64,000 bases of DNA, taken from NCBI GenBank assembly GCA_027563935.2, contig CM050454.1, forward strand, positions 19,775,501-19,839,500, written 5' to 3'. The DNA comes from Costus lasius (Eukaryota > Streptophyta > Magnoliopsida > Zingiberales > Costaceae). Below the pieces are notes generated by a model, which was not told the DNA's origin, searched no databases, and saw only the letters and a list, made by a program, of their open reading frames with translations. Position 1 is the first letter of the stretch. Every line of letters begins with the position of its first letter. Below, piece after piece: positions 9,997 to 20,518 of this stretch. A program made the position numbers and the translations under genes.

Positions 9997-11883
9997 TGTT
10001 GGTGTATATGCCCTAGGACCTAGTTTTGGTCCACTTATGTACTACTTGACTTTGATATTTATATATATCATTCTGGCATTGTCATTAACAATGTTTGTTT
10101 ACATCTGCGCACATGTACTAACATGATAATGTCCCTGGAGATAGATTGGATCTGTGCTCAAACTATTGTCCCCAGTCGATGTACCTTAGTGGATATGGGA
10201 CAGCTATGGTACTTGTGAGACTGGTATGTGAGCTGGTTAGGTACGTGGTGCTAACGCAGACACATGGGTATATCATTGGAAGATATACTGGAAAGACCCG
10301 CTGTGAGGCTATGACTTGGTGTCATAAGTTATCCTCACAAGTGACAGGAGATGCATTGATCCCTTGACTTGAGGTCATTGATCATTCTATATGGTTAGGG
10401 ACTTGCTTTGATACAACCTAACACCTCGCCATAGTTGGGAGGTCATAACGGTTGTCATTGAGCATGTCACGACCCATATGAGAAGGTCAATGGACAGACA
10501 TAGGATTTGCCCCTTCCTTAGGGAAGTATGATATCCATGGAGCTCCTCTATGGTTCTATGACTGAGAGTGTATGGCCATACCCAGGTAAGAACCTGTTTT
10601 AGTCATAGCCATGTGATTGGGTGAAAACAAGTGGTGACACACTTGTCCAATCGGATATCAGTCCGGCAAAGAGACTGTAATGCATCTGTACCTAGTTGCG
10701 ATGATGGGGATGTCGATGTCGATATCCATTCCAATGACCTGGGTAGCAGCGATGCACTGCTAGGTGCCACTCACTGCTTGTGGTGACCTTTGGTCAGCAC
10801 TGCCAGCGTCAGAAGAACCTACAGGGTCACACACCTTGATACTTGAGTTCTCGTATTGATCGAGAAGCCTTATGATCAAGTTATTGGATAACTCGGATCT
10901 AATTGGGAGATTTCATCAGCACCAATGGGCCTGATGAGATGGAAGAATGTTATTGGAGCCAAACTTCATTTTTGGTAGGTTGACCCGTATTTGACCATGG
11001 TTGGTCACACTTGGATTAGGGTTGCATTGGATTGGATCCAAATGCTTAATCAACCCATAGGATGAAGTTTGGGCTAGCTCATTATCCAATGAAGCCCAAT
11101 AACAAGTTCTCATGAAGAGAAGAGAGGCTAAAAGGGTATAATGGGGAGAAACCCAACCCCATTGGCGCCTAAGGGGCATAATGGGGTTAGGGTGGCAAAG
11201 TTGCTTCATTAAGGAAGCAATTTGCGCCTAGCCCTTCTCCCTTGATGGTATGAATGCCTTTAAGGCATGTCTTGGGCTGATATGGTACTTGGGCAATTAT
11301 GGAAAGGTTGAATGAAGTTTATGGTAAAGTCTTGGAGACTTTCCTTGCATTAAACCTCCTCATCCTAGCCCTACACTTGTCATGATCCTAGCCCTTGCCC
11401 TAATCGCCTCTTGCCCTATATATGTGACCCTAGCCGCCCCCTCTTATATGATTCATCCTTGGAGGCGTGAACATAAGAAGGGAGCGAGAGCAAGGAGCAT
11501 TGGCGCAATCTCTTCCTCTTCCATCAAGTGGCCGCAAGCTTCTCCTTCCTTACCACTTGGCGCATCTTTCTCTCTTGGTGGCGCAAGGTGGTAGGAGCAT
11601 CTCCCTAAGGCTTGGATCTTCTTCCCGAGGCTAGCACCGGGCGTGGAAGAAGAGGACTCGAGGCATCCGTGTGTGTGAGACTGCAGAGGGCGCACAGTTG
11701 GGCGCCTATCACGACATCGACCTCATCTTGCTCTGAGGTATTTTCTAACTCATTGTGTCGACCCCCTTGCATGCGATCTTCACTGGGTTTTTGGGACCGA
11801 CCTGTTTCGGGGACATTCTTCCGCTGTGCAATGTATGTATGTGTCTCTGAAAAATTGTAAAATGTCCCCGGGGTTTCCCAACA
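9997..11883 (+). repeat. 5' LTR of copia-2
   Basis: Starts TGTTGGTG, ends TTTCCCAACA, directly followed by the PBS. The length of 1887 bp fits the long LTRs of Angela-type Copia elements. Only one copy is in the window because the 3' half was deleted. Small reading frames inside are not convincing genes. Confidence 0.83.
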
Positions 11884-11884
11884 G

Positions 11885-11896
11885 TGGTATCAGAGC
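11885..11896 (+). promoter_or_regulatory. PBS of copia-2 (initiator tRNA-Met)
   Basis: TGGTATCAGAGC, one base after the LTR end. Confidence 0.9.
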
Positions 11897-13542
11897 GACT
11901 TGCAAGACTCGAACGATGTTTTATGCTTTTCTTTCATGCTCGCATGCCATATCTCTATTTTCGAAAATAGCATGATGCATGGCAAACGATTTTTTCTAAG
12001 TAGGAAAAAATTAGGGTTTCTTGTTTCTATCATCCTCTCAATCTCTTTTGGATTTTTGGACTATTTTTCTTGTCTGATTTAAAGATCAAAGGCGCACGTA
12101 GTTTTGTCAAGTAGGACGGGCATTGTGTCTTCGGACTGGCCAAGTCTTTTGATCTGACAAAATTGCCAGCCGAAAGGATCTCTGAAATCACCTTGAAAAA
12201 TAAATCGCAATTAACCAAAAGATTTGTGAGAAGAAGAGGAGAAAAAGAGACTAGTTTTAATGAAAAAGTAAAATTTCAGATTTTATGTTTTTCATGAGCA
12301 TGTAGAATTGCATGAGTAAATGCCTTGATTGTGCATAATGTTGTGATCATTAGTCAAGCCCCCCTTTGCATGCCTGTGATGTTTCCTCGTGAGGCCTGCG
12401 TGCCGCTTTTCTTTTTGCTTTTAAGAAGACTAGGGTAGCGCATGTACTTGGAGCTTGGCGCATGCATGGAGTTGGCGCACCTTGGATGGTGGCGCAACAA
12501 GCATCAAGGAAAAGGTGCAACCTTGCTTGATGGCACAAGTTAGGCATGGCCGAACCCTTGGGTTTGAGAGCTAGCTAACTTGGCATCTTTCATTGTGGCG
12601 CATTCTCCTTGGAGGAAGACCATGGCATTGGCCGAACCTTTGAGGTCTACCCTTAAGGTTTGAGAGCTAAGCCATGAAGAAAGGACCTTGGAGCCCACCT
12701 TGAAGACCAAGATAGAGGGCGGCTAGGATAGGTCTTTCTTAGGGGCTTGAGTCCTATGTCAAGAGATGAACCTCTTTTGGCATGGGTTGGTTCAATGTCT
12801 TGAAAGGGCTTTGATCACATCATCTTTTACTGCTTTCCTTATCTGCTAAAAGCATGCCTGTGATGTTTTATCATTATGTTATCACTATAGGATTGCATGC
12901 CTGTATTGTTAGACATAAGATAAAACTGATGAGACCTTAAAAACCCTCATAAAATATCAAGTCTAGAAGCCTTCTAACGCGTAGCCCTCACTAAGCTATC
13001 GATCAGTGGAGTTGTGAACTGGTTCCCACCCTCGTGGGACACACCCACTTATCTTTAGAAAGTGTGTGGTGACAATGGTTTCCCCAGTCCAGTTTTAACC
13101 TGGGCGTGCCTTCGCAAGGAAACTCATTGGCCCTGGGCATAAACGGTTAGGAATGGACTTGACTAGAAATTCACATGTACTGGGCACATAGTGAAAGTCT
13201 AGAGGCATCGTTGAGAGGTTAGGGTTTCATGTTATATCCAGCCCTCGCTGGACATGAAATGCCCAAGACTGTCTCAACAAGGGGAGTTGCTTGGAGCAAC
13301 CGGCCGGCGCGCCCACCTTAGGAAACATGAGTTACTTTGTGCATCTCATCCCACCCTCGTGGGACGCAAAGCCTCATGTGAAATAAGGATCCCATCTCAC
13401 TAGGAAGTCTTAAACTTCCTGATTGACTTTGTGGGTTGTCAATTCGAATTTAAAATAGTGGGAGCAGTAATCGTTTAAAACAAGTCCAGTTTAAATGATT
13501 CGAAGTAGTACTAATCTGCTGTTTCTTGGTTATTGTAGAACA
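11897..13542 (+). other. Leader of copia-2 with putative packaging or dimerisation hairpins
   Basis: This is the untranslated leader between PBS and gag. It holds two TCCCAC-CCTC-GTGGGA hairpins (13024-13039 and 13349-13364) and an AGGAAGT-CTTAA-ACTTCCT hairpin (13402-13420). Counterparts with different stem sequences occur at similar distances before gag in copia-1. No coding content recognised. Confidence 0.6.
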
Positions 13543-13775
13543 ATGAACAATGGCAGATGGTCACTGCGATCTACCCTGGAAAGGGATAAGTTGGTTGGAT
13601 CCAACTTAAAGGATTGGTATATGAACTTGAGAATTGTGCTCAAGCTCGAGAGGAAGCTATATGTCCTTGAGAAGCCAATTCCTGAGCCACTTCCATGCTT
13701 GGCCTCAGCAGCTGAGAAGGATGCTTATGATAAGCATCAAGCTGATACTTTGGAGATTGCACAATTGATGCTAAC
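13543..13775 (+). pseudogene. copia-2 gag N-terminal fragment fused to LTR of A
   Basis: An ATG at 13543 opens MNNGRWSLRSTLERDKLVG, followed by LKDWYMNLRIVLKLERKLYVLE and AYDKHQADTLEIAQLML, matching the start of Copia gag (compare LEREKFAGPNFSDWF and LKAERKLYVLE in copia-1). After about 77 codons the sequence becomes the 3' LTR of A. The frame happens to stay open through LTR sequence to a stop at 14037, giving a chimeric 164-codon reading from this ATG. The intact gag would be particle-forming; this remnant cannot be. Confidence 0.8.
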
Positions 13776-14491
13776 CAAGAGGAGGCGGGACAACAAAAAG
13801 GAGCAATCTTTGGGCGCCCAAGGGGATTGCTCATTAATAGGCACACACACACTGAAGAAAGGAGGGCGGCGACTGAGGAAGGAGCTGAGGAAGAAGCTCT
13901 CCACCGCGAGAGCGTGGAGAGGGTGGACCACTGATCAGAGGAAGAGGAGGACCTTACGAGGCGGCTTTTTCCCCTTAGAGGGAGTCTTACCTTCCTTTTC
14001 TCATTTATCTCATTCACCTTATTATTCATGGACGTAACGTTGAGATTGCTCTGTGCTTTACTATAGAACATGAATATTGTAGCTTAAATCTTGTTTCAGG
14101 GGTAGGGAAAGCCCCTTGAATGTTTTATGCATGTATTGAGATTACATTTTGTAAACCCTAGATTGTCTTACCTTGCCTAGTTGCACCTCTTGAAAGAAGA
14201 TCACTTTGTTGCTTTCTTCACATTTTAGATATCCGGTATTGCCGAGAGGCACATCTAGATGTTTGATAACCTAGGCGAGGGTACCTCAATCATCGCACAA
14301 GAGTGGTTGATTAGGTATGGGTAGTGTACACCATTCTGCACCCTTTGGGTTTATTCGGTTGTGCATTCTATGATGGTAGACGCTTGATCACTTAAGCACC
14401 TTGTTGCATCGCCCGAGAGGGGACAACATGTACAAAAGATGGGATGATATGCACAATCCGGCACTCAATGAGTTTACTCGGTTTTGTGTCC
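13776..14491 (+). repeat. 3' LTR of element A, left part (5'-truncated)
   Basis: Homologous to 5104 onward of the 5' LTR, beginning CAAGAGGAGGCGGGA. The first ~326 bp are missing. It ends at the target site TGTCC (14487-14491) of tandem B and continues at 51018. Confidence 0.88.
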
Positions 14492-15956
14492 TGATACGTA
14501 TCCGCAAGTGCACGGATTTATCGAAGTAATAAAAGTTATCGATCCCACGAGGACTACGAAGCTAAGTACTGACTTCTCGACTTGTTTGAATTCAGGCGGA
14601 CAAAATCAATGGTTCTTCTAAACTTTTACGGACATGCAAACTCGAAAATAACTTTTTAAAGGGTTCAATTTCTAATGAGTCAGGAATTCATAGGTTCACC
14701 AAATTGACAATTATGAATTGTTAAAAGAATAACTAAATCACAGAAATTATCTAACATGAAAAGAACTCTTCCTAAGGTGCATACTACCTCCCCCCGAAGC
14801 ATAGTACGGTATTCAACTAGATTAACTAACTACTCCCGTGATAGTTAACCCAATTGAACCCCTTAAGCTCTATAAAGCGTTTGTTTAATCCTTTAGACAA
14901 ATCCAAACTACTCCTGTGATTGGATTCGTAGGTCTAGTTGAAATAGATCGGACGTTGCGATTCACCTCCCGGTCCTTCTCGCAACGTCTAAGACGTAAAA
15001 ATACTTGGCCAGGGTATTACAAGATAGGTAAAATTTCAACTAAATCATGAAGATAAATTCTAATGAAAATAGTAAAAGCATGGATTAACTCATAAAAGTC
15101 AAAGGGCTACGCCCAATCATCCCGACAAAGGTTTCTACTCGCTCATGTTAATATGGAAATACATGGTGTTGTGATGAACTAGTAAATGCATAAAAGAATG
15201 CAAGAAATCACTAAAAAGACTACAAAACCACCTTCTCCTTGATCCGAGGATGAGGGTTGGCTGATCTATCGTCGCCTTCAGGGGAAATCTTGTCGGAAAA
15301 ATGTTTGAAACCAGGTTTTCGCCCTTGTCGCCGCTGCCGTTCGCTTTCGTCCATCGAAGCACTCTTAAACCAATCAAAATCTCATCTTTTATAGTTAGAC
15401 CGGTTTAGAACCCATCAAGGAATAGTTCTGCAAAGTTTGGGTCAAATCCGGTTCAAAACGAGTGAGAATCGAGCGAAAAACTCGTCAGGCAGAAACTTTT
15501 ACGGCCCGTGATGTGTTTATGGCTTCGGCCATAATTCTTTTGGCGTATAATGCTTTTGGTTACAGAAAATTTTATGGCCCGTGATGCAATTACGGCTTCA
15601 CCCGTGAAAGTTTTGGTAGACTTTTATACTTAGCCAATTTTCACCTGCCGCTCGTCGTCGTGTTTACGGCCGAATCCACAATTACGACCAAGGCCATAAA
15701 TGTCTCGTTCTTCACCGTTTTTGCTCCAAATTTGACGTGTGGGCTCGTGATCTCCTCGGGAATCGTGCTTTGACCTTAAAACTCTCGAAATCCTTCATTT
15801 TTATGTTTTTTAACCTACATTTTCAATAAAACCAAAAAAAGTGAAGATTCTATGCAAAGTAAGATAAAAACACTAGAACTAACACAAAATCGTGCAAATT
15901 AGTCCAAAATATGATGTAAAACATAGGCAAAAACACTATATAAATGCAACGCATCA
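14492..15956 (-). repeat. LTR 1 of tandem B (3' LTR of left unit)
   Basis: 1465 bp, TGATACG at the left end and GCATCA at the right end in plus orientation. Contains a minus-strand TATA box (15386-15393) and, upstream of it, repeated ACGGCC/GGCCGT words (15495-15702). Confidence 0.92.
15386..15393 (-). promoter_or_regulatory. LTR TATA box of B
   Basis: Minus strand reads TATAAAAG. Identical motifs are at 33182-33189 and 50446-50453 in the other two LTRs. The ACGGCC palindromes lie about 100-320 bp upstream, as promoter elements in U3 would. Confidence 0.65.
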
Positions 15957-16954
15957 AAATACCCTAGACTTAGAATTTTGCTTGTCCTCAAGCAATACCA
16001 GAATATGTATGAAGAATGTAAAGATAAGGAACATTCATCTGTTTTGCCCTTAATCATATCTTTAGTCCACAGATTAAGCAATCAATATTTCAAACTCAAG
16101 TAGTTAAAGAAAAATCATAATAGAAATAAACTCTCAAGAGGTTACAATCCAAGAAAGATAAAAATCATAATTCATGTCATAATATTCATTCTCCACATAC
16201 TAAATATCAGATACTTTCAATTTAATAAATCTATCTTACTCAACAGATACAATTTCTACTTCAAGAATCTCAGTGATGTTAAAGATAAGAGATTTTTAAA
16301 GCAATTTGGTCTTTAAACTGTTATATGTTGTTACTGTCAACATCATAACAAGTTTAAAGTATACCACATAGTAGTATAATTTAACTCATAGTCTCAATCA
16401 TGAAAGTCAGCAGAGTTGTCCACATAACCTACAGCTTTTTCTTTTTCTCCATTTTTTTTATTTTTTTATTAGACTTCAACTCATGTCTTAGGTATCACTG
16501 TCAGATTTAACAGTGCCAAGTAGAGGAGTCTTTTCTCCTTTTTTTTTTCTGGAGAAAGCCGGTTAGTGGCATGGTATTTAAATCGTTATTGATACTTGAT
16601 CGCAACAGATTTAAAGTATACCAACTCGTGGTATAATATAACTCATGACTTTAGATTTCTCAACTAGAGGAGTTGGAGCAAATCTCAAATTAAAGAAATA
16701 TCACCAAATTCTATTCATAAAAATTTTCATCAAGCAAAAATAGATAAATTAAACTTCAAGTAACAAGATACTATGCATGTGTCCTATGAACATATAACAA
16801 TTCACATATGCATTTTATCAATACCAGAATTGAATTTACTCAACAATTTAAGTCTACATGAAATCTCAAAAATTCCCTAAGTCATCAAATCAATCACTCA
16901 AAATGTTTCCTAAGTCCAAAATCAAGGGTAAAATAAATTTGATTATCCTTAACA
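15957..16954 (-). other. 3' untranslated part of left B unit, up to copia-1
   Basis: AT-rich sequence without genes, matched closely by 33716-34712 in the right unit. Next to the LTR it carries the hairpin TTGCTTG-AGGA-CAAGCAA (15978-15995, minus sense) and a weak polypurine stretch. TSD TAACA of copia-1 is at 16950-16954. Confidence 0.75.
15978..15995 (-). promoter_or_regulatory. Putative RNA hairpin TTGCTTG-AGGA-CAAGCAA before the 3' LTR (left B unit)
   Basis: A perfect 7-bp stem with an AGGA loop, about 20 bases upstream (in transcript sense) of the LTR. It is repeated exactly at 33737-33754. Its place beside the polypurine tract suggests a role in RNA processing, plus-strand priming or packaging, which is an inference. 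Confidence 0.55.
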
Positions 16955-18603
16955 TGTTGGAGTATGCCCTTAAGGCTAATGTTTGAGGCCTTGGGATTGT
17001 AATAAGTATCATGTAAGAAACTCTTGTGTTTTATAAAGGCATGGTTGTTATTCAGGTTGTTACCTTGTCTGCTGTAATAAGTGTACTTCTGAATAATGTC
17101 TCAAAGCTGTTCAGCTAGGCTGACAGTCTATATGTCCTTAGTCGAGATATCTTGGTGAACATGAGACAGCCTTGATATGATTGAGACTAATATGTGTGCT
17201 AATCTTATAGGATGCTTCGAGCATGGAATAAGATGTAGACTCATGGGTACATTGGATGTACTGGACAGACCCTACTGGGATATTCCATTGCTTGTCACAA
17301 TGTGAATGATCCTTATAAGCAGCAAGTGGCACATGTCCTTTGACTTGAGATCACTTGTGTTTCTAAATGATGATTGTCATTGTTTTGAGGTAGTTCAATA
17401 TCATTTGAAACATAATGATTATAGACTATCTTGGATGGTGAGCTTGAATCAGGTTAGGGCACTTGTGATAGATAAAGGATTGCCGTCTCCTTGTTCAAGG
17501 AGTGTGATGTTCTAAAGGGCCCCCCTATATGAGATGATTGAGATAGTGTATGGCCATACCCAGATGACTATGTTCATCTGATCTAATCATGCTCATCATA
17601 TTGGAGTTACAAGCTTGACCCGCTTGTCCAATAAGAACATCCAGTGGCAAAGGACACATGTATGCCAAGTGAGTTGATTCACACTTGTGCTATGGTTTGG
17701 GTGGAGTCTTGGAAGACTCTTTCCTTTATATCGGGAGACAGTGATGTGTTGCTAGATACCCCTCACTGATCGTGATAACGTAAGTTATCGTTACCGACAT
17801 TTAGAGGAAACCCTCAGGGTCGCACAATTTGATGATATGGCTTACTTAAGTCAGATCGTGTGGACTGAACTGTTTAGACTCAGTTTAAACGAGTTCAGAC
17901 TCTGATTGTAAGTGAGATCTAGTCTGATCATGTTTGATTGATTGGGGCTTGAGATCGGTAAGCTTCGATCGAGAGTTTGGATGCTAGATCATAGAGATCA
18001 AGAGCATCAAGAGATGAACGGTTAGATCTTGAACCATTTGGTTCAAAGAGATCTAGACCATGGCTTGGGCTGGTTTAATGAACCGAATTGGGTTGAACCT
18101 AATTGACTTGAACCGGTTCACATGGGTGAACGTATGGTTCAAGGTGTAAAGGCTTGTTGGGCGGTTTTTCCTTCAAGTGAGCGCATGGCTTGAAAACCTT
18201 CCATTTATGGAAGTGTAACGCCATGACTTGATGGGAGAAGGCTTAACGCAAATCGGTTTTACTGAATTGTCATCTTTGTTGGACGAAAGAGGATTCTGGG
18301 AGACGGTAGCTCTCGGCCAAGCGCATCTCAACACACGACAAGGACATTGGGATCTCTTGCTAGCACAAGGAAGATCCTAAAGGGTAGCCACCCCTCATCT
18401 TGTGTGTGAACTTGAAGAGGAGACCTACTTTGATCTCTTGCTTCCAAGCCGCCACCCTCTTCATGGCCTTGGTATGAGTTCTCATAACTTCAAGTTGATC
18501 ATATAGTTATCATATTCGATCTTGTTTAGAAACCCTTTTCGCCATGCTTGTTAGAATCGCAAGTTTAGGGTTTCTCCCCCCTTTTGAACTAGGGGTTCCT
18601 TCA
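16955..18603 (+). repeat. 5' LTR of copia-1
   Basis: Begins TGTTGGAGTATGCCC, ends GGTTCCTTCA. 1649 bp, the same length as the 3' copy. Confidence 0.95.
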
Positions 18604-18605
18604 AT

Positions 18606-18617
18606 TGGTATCAGAGC
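18606..18617 (+). promoter_or_regulatory. PBS of copia-1 (initiator tRNA-Met)
   Basis: TGGTATCAGAGC two bases after the LTR. Confidence 0.93.
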
Positions 18618-18711
18618 TGGTTCTTGATATGATCTATATGATTGCTTCAAGTCCTTGTGATCCATACATGTTGCGCTTACTTTTACTTGATGTATGCTTT
18701 GTTTACATGTA

Positions 18712-18819
18712 GTTGCGCTTGTATCATGCTTACATGAAGTTGCGCTTGTATCATGCTTACATGAAGTTGCGCTTGTATCATGCTTACATCAATTTGCGCT
18801 TGTATCATGGTTAGATGAA
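18712..18819 (+). repeat. Tandem 27-bp repeat, four units, in copia-1 leader
   Basis: Four units of GTTGCGCTTGTATCATGCTT plus ACATGAA begin at 18712, 18739, 18766 and 18793. The last two are slightly diverged. Confidence 0.9.
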
Positions 18820-18823
18820 GTAT

Positions 18824-18883
18824 GCGCTCCCCCTTGAAGGGGACCCCCCTAAAGTTTGCGCTCCCCCTTGAAGGGGACCCCCT
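18824..18883 (+). repeat. Two copies of TGCGCTCCCCCTTGAAGGGG in copia-1 leader
   Basis: A direct duplication in which each unit holds CCCCTTGAAGGGG, a self-complementary word that could form a small hairpin. Confidence 0.75.
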
Positions 18884-20518
18884 TAGATCTAAGGGTTATC
18901 AACTTGCAAGCATGTTGTTTGTTTGTTTGTTTGCGCATGTTCTAGAAGTTTTCCAAAACTTATATCTTGCGCGCATGATTAGATCTAAGGTGCCACTATA
19001 TTAAATCCTTAGATGGGTTGATAGGGTTGAAAGCATCTTCTAGGTTAGATCCAACTAGTCTGATCAGACCATCTGACAGCCTAGATGGGTTGACCTGATA
19101 GCACCTGTGCGCAAGCACAAGGTGGCTATGGGTTGACTGCATCTAGGGCGTGTAGCGAGGTCTGGTTGAGACACTATTGAACACACATGAGTTAGGCCCG
19201 GGGTCACACCCGCTTGCCAAAACTCATGAGGGTGGTTCAGCCCTTGGCGCATGCATGGTTGACCATTAGGTCAACACGGGTCAGTTAGGACTCGGTGCAT
19301 GCAAGGGCAAAGGATCTAACTAGATGGATGAGTGGATCCCCATCAATGGACCATTGTAAGGTTATAGGGCTCATAAGGAAATTAAAATTGATGCCATGGG
19401 GTATTTTCAAAAAAAATTTATTTCCTGATTGGATCACATGTTGATTGAACCATATGCTTGTTTATTTAGTCTTATGTGGGTTGCCCTATTGTGTGCTGTG
19501 CTGGGGCCTGCGTGCCTGGTAATTTATAAGTTAAATTTATTGTGGTCTGCGAATCACTTTTTCATTAATTTATTGTATATTTGACCTGCGAGTCAAAGCT
19601 TGTCTAGATAGATCAAATTGTATTTGATTAGACAAGAGCACAAATGCACACATCCCAAAGGAGCATTCAGCTGGTGGCGCACTTGAGGTGCTCTTGGCGC
19701 TAGGGCCCTGGGTTGGACCAGATGAGATGCAAAAGAGCTCAAGTGAAGACTTAAGGAAAATTAAGGTCTTACTAGGGTTCATGGGCTTTTACCACATAAG
19801 ATCATGCTTTCTATTTATTGTTTAAATAATTAGAATTGCATGTTTAAGTTTATCTTCTGCTATCACCATAGGACTTGCATGATAGTGAAGAAGATAAAAG
19901 ACCGTTAAAATCCAACGCTAATATATCAAGCTCGTAAGCCTTCTGACGCGAAACCTCGCCGTTCTGACTATCGTTGGAGCCGTGTTGAACCCACTCAGTG
20001 GGCACGTCCATCTATCTTCAGACGATGCTGGATTTCACCTGCGTGTTACAGAGTTGGGATTTATCCCCTCTCGTTGCTCAGCATAGCACGTGGTGGTCCA
20101 GGGAGTAGGTCAGGTCAGCTTGACCATGTAGGCTGCATATGTGGCGCATATGGTAGCACATGGAGGCAGCCATCTGTGGGATCAGAGACTGTGTTGTACC
20201 AACTCAGTAGGCACAGTCTGCTGGATTGCCCAGATGAAGGGGAATCGCACGGGTTGGCGATTGGCTGGGACAGCCTACCAGAAATTAGTGCTTGTCATCT
20301 CTGTGCATCTTATCTCGCCTGAGCGGGACGCGGAGACCAAGTATGAAATCTGGATCCCATCTCACTAAAAGAGTGTTACTCTTTCGGACTGTTTACTGGA
20401 TTTTTCAGTCAGACAAAATAGTGAGAAAAGAATCTTTCTTAAGTCCTGGATTGATTCTGAACATTGATACTAACCTTGCTGTTCTTGCTTGTTGTAGATT
20501 CCTGCAGCAACGAACACC
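18884..20518 (+). other. Leader of copia-1 with putative structured RNA before gag
   Basis: Untranslated sequence. Three hairpins can be drawn: CCCAC-TCA-GTGGG (19990-20002), TCTCGC-CTGA-GCGGGA (20313-20328) and AAAGAGT-GTT-ACTCTTT (20367-20383). They match in order and spacing those of copia-2 while the stems differ in sequence. A role in RNA packaging or dimerisation is inferred from position. Confidence 0.65.

Larger units (their letters stand above)
9997..13775 (+). mobile_element. copia-2: truncated Angela-like Copia element inside A
   Basis: A 1887-bp LTR (9997-11883) with perfect TGTTGG/CCAACA ends, an initiator-tRNA-Met PBS, a 1.65-kb leader and the first ~77 codons of gag are present on plus. 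The rest of gag-pol and the 3' LTR are missing: at 13775/13776 the sequence switches abruptly into the 3' LTR of A. The LTR start (TGTTGGTGTATATGCCC) and gag start resemble those of copia-1, so both belong to the same broad Angela-like group but are diverged. Confidence 0.85.

Noticed and set aside
11382..11860. Short open frames on both strands that look like small proteins
   Set aside because: They lie inside the LTR of copia-2, have no family motif and overlap each other on opposite strands.
17138..17515. Two small frames repeated exactly at 24607-24984
   Set aside because: They are repeated only because they lie in the two LTRs of copia-1.
18712..18819. CRISPR-like repeat array
   Set aside because: The units are directly adjacent with no spacers, and this is plant retrotransposon leader.
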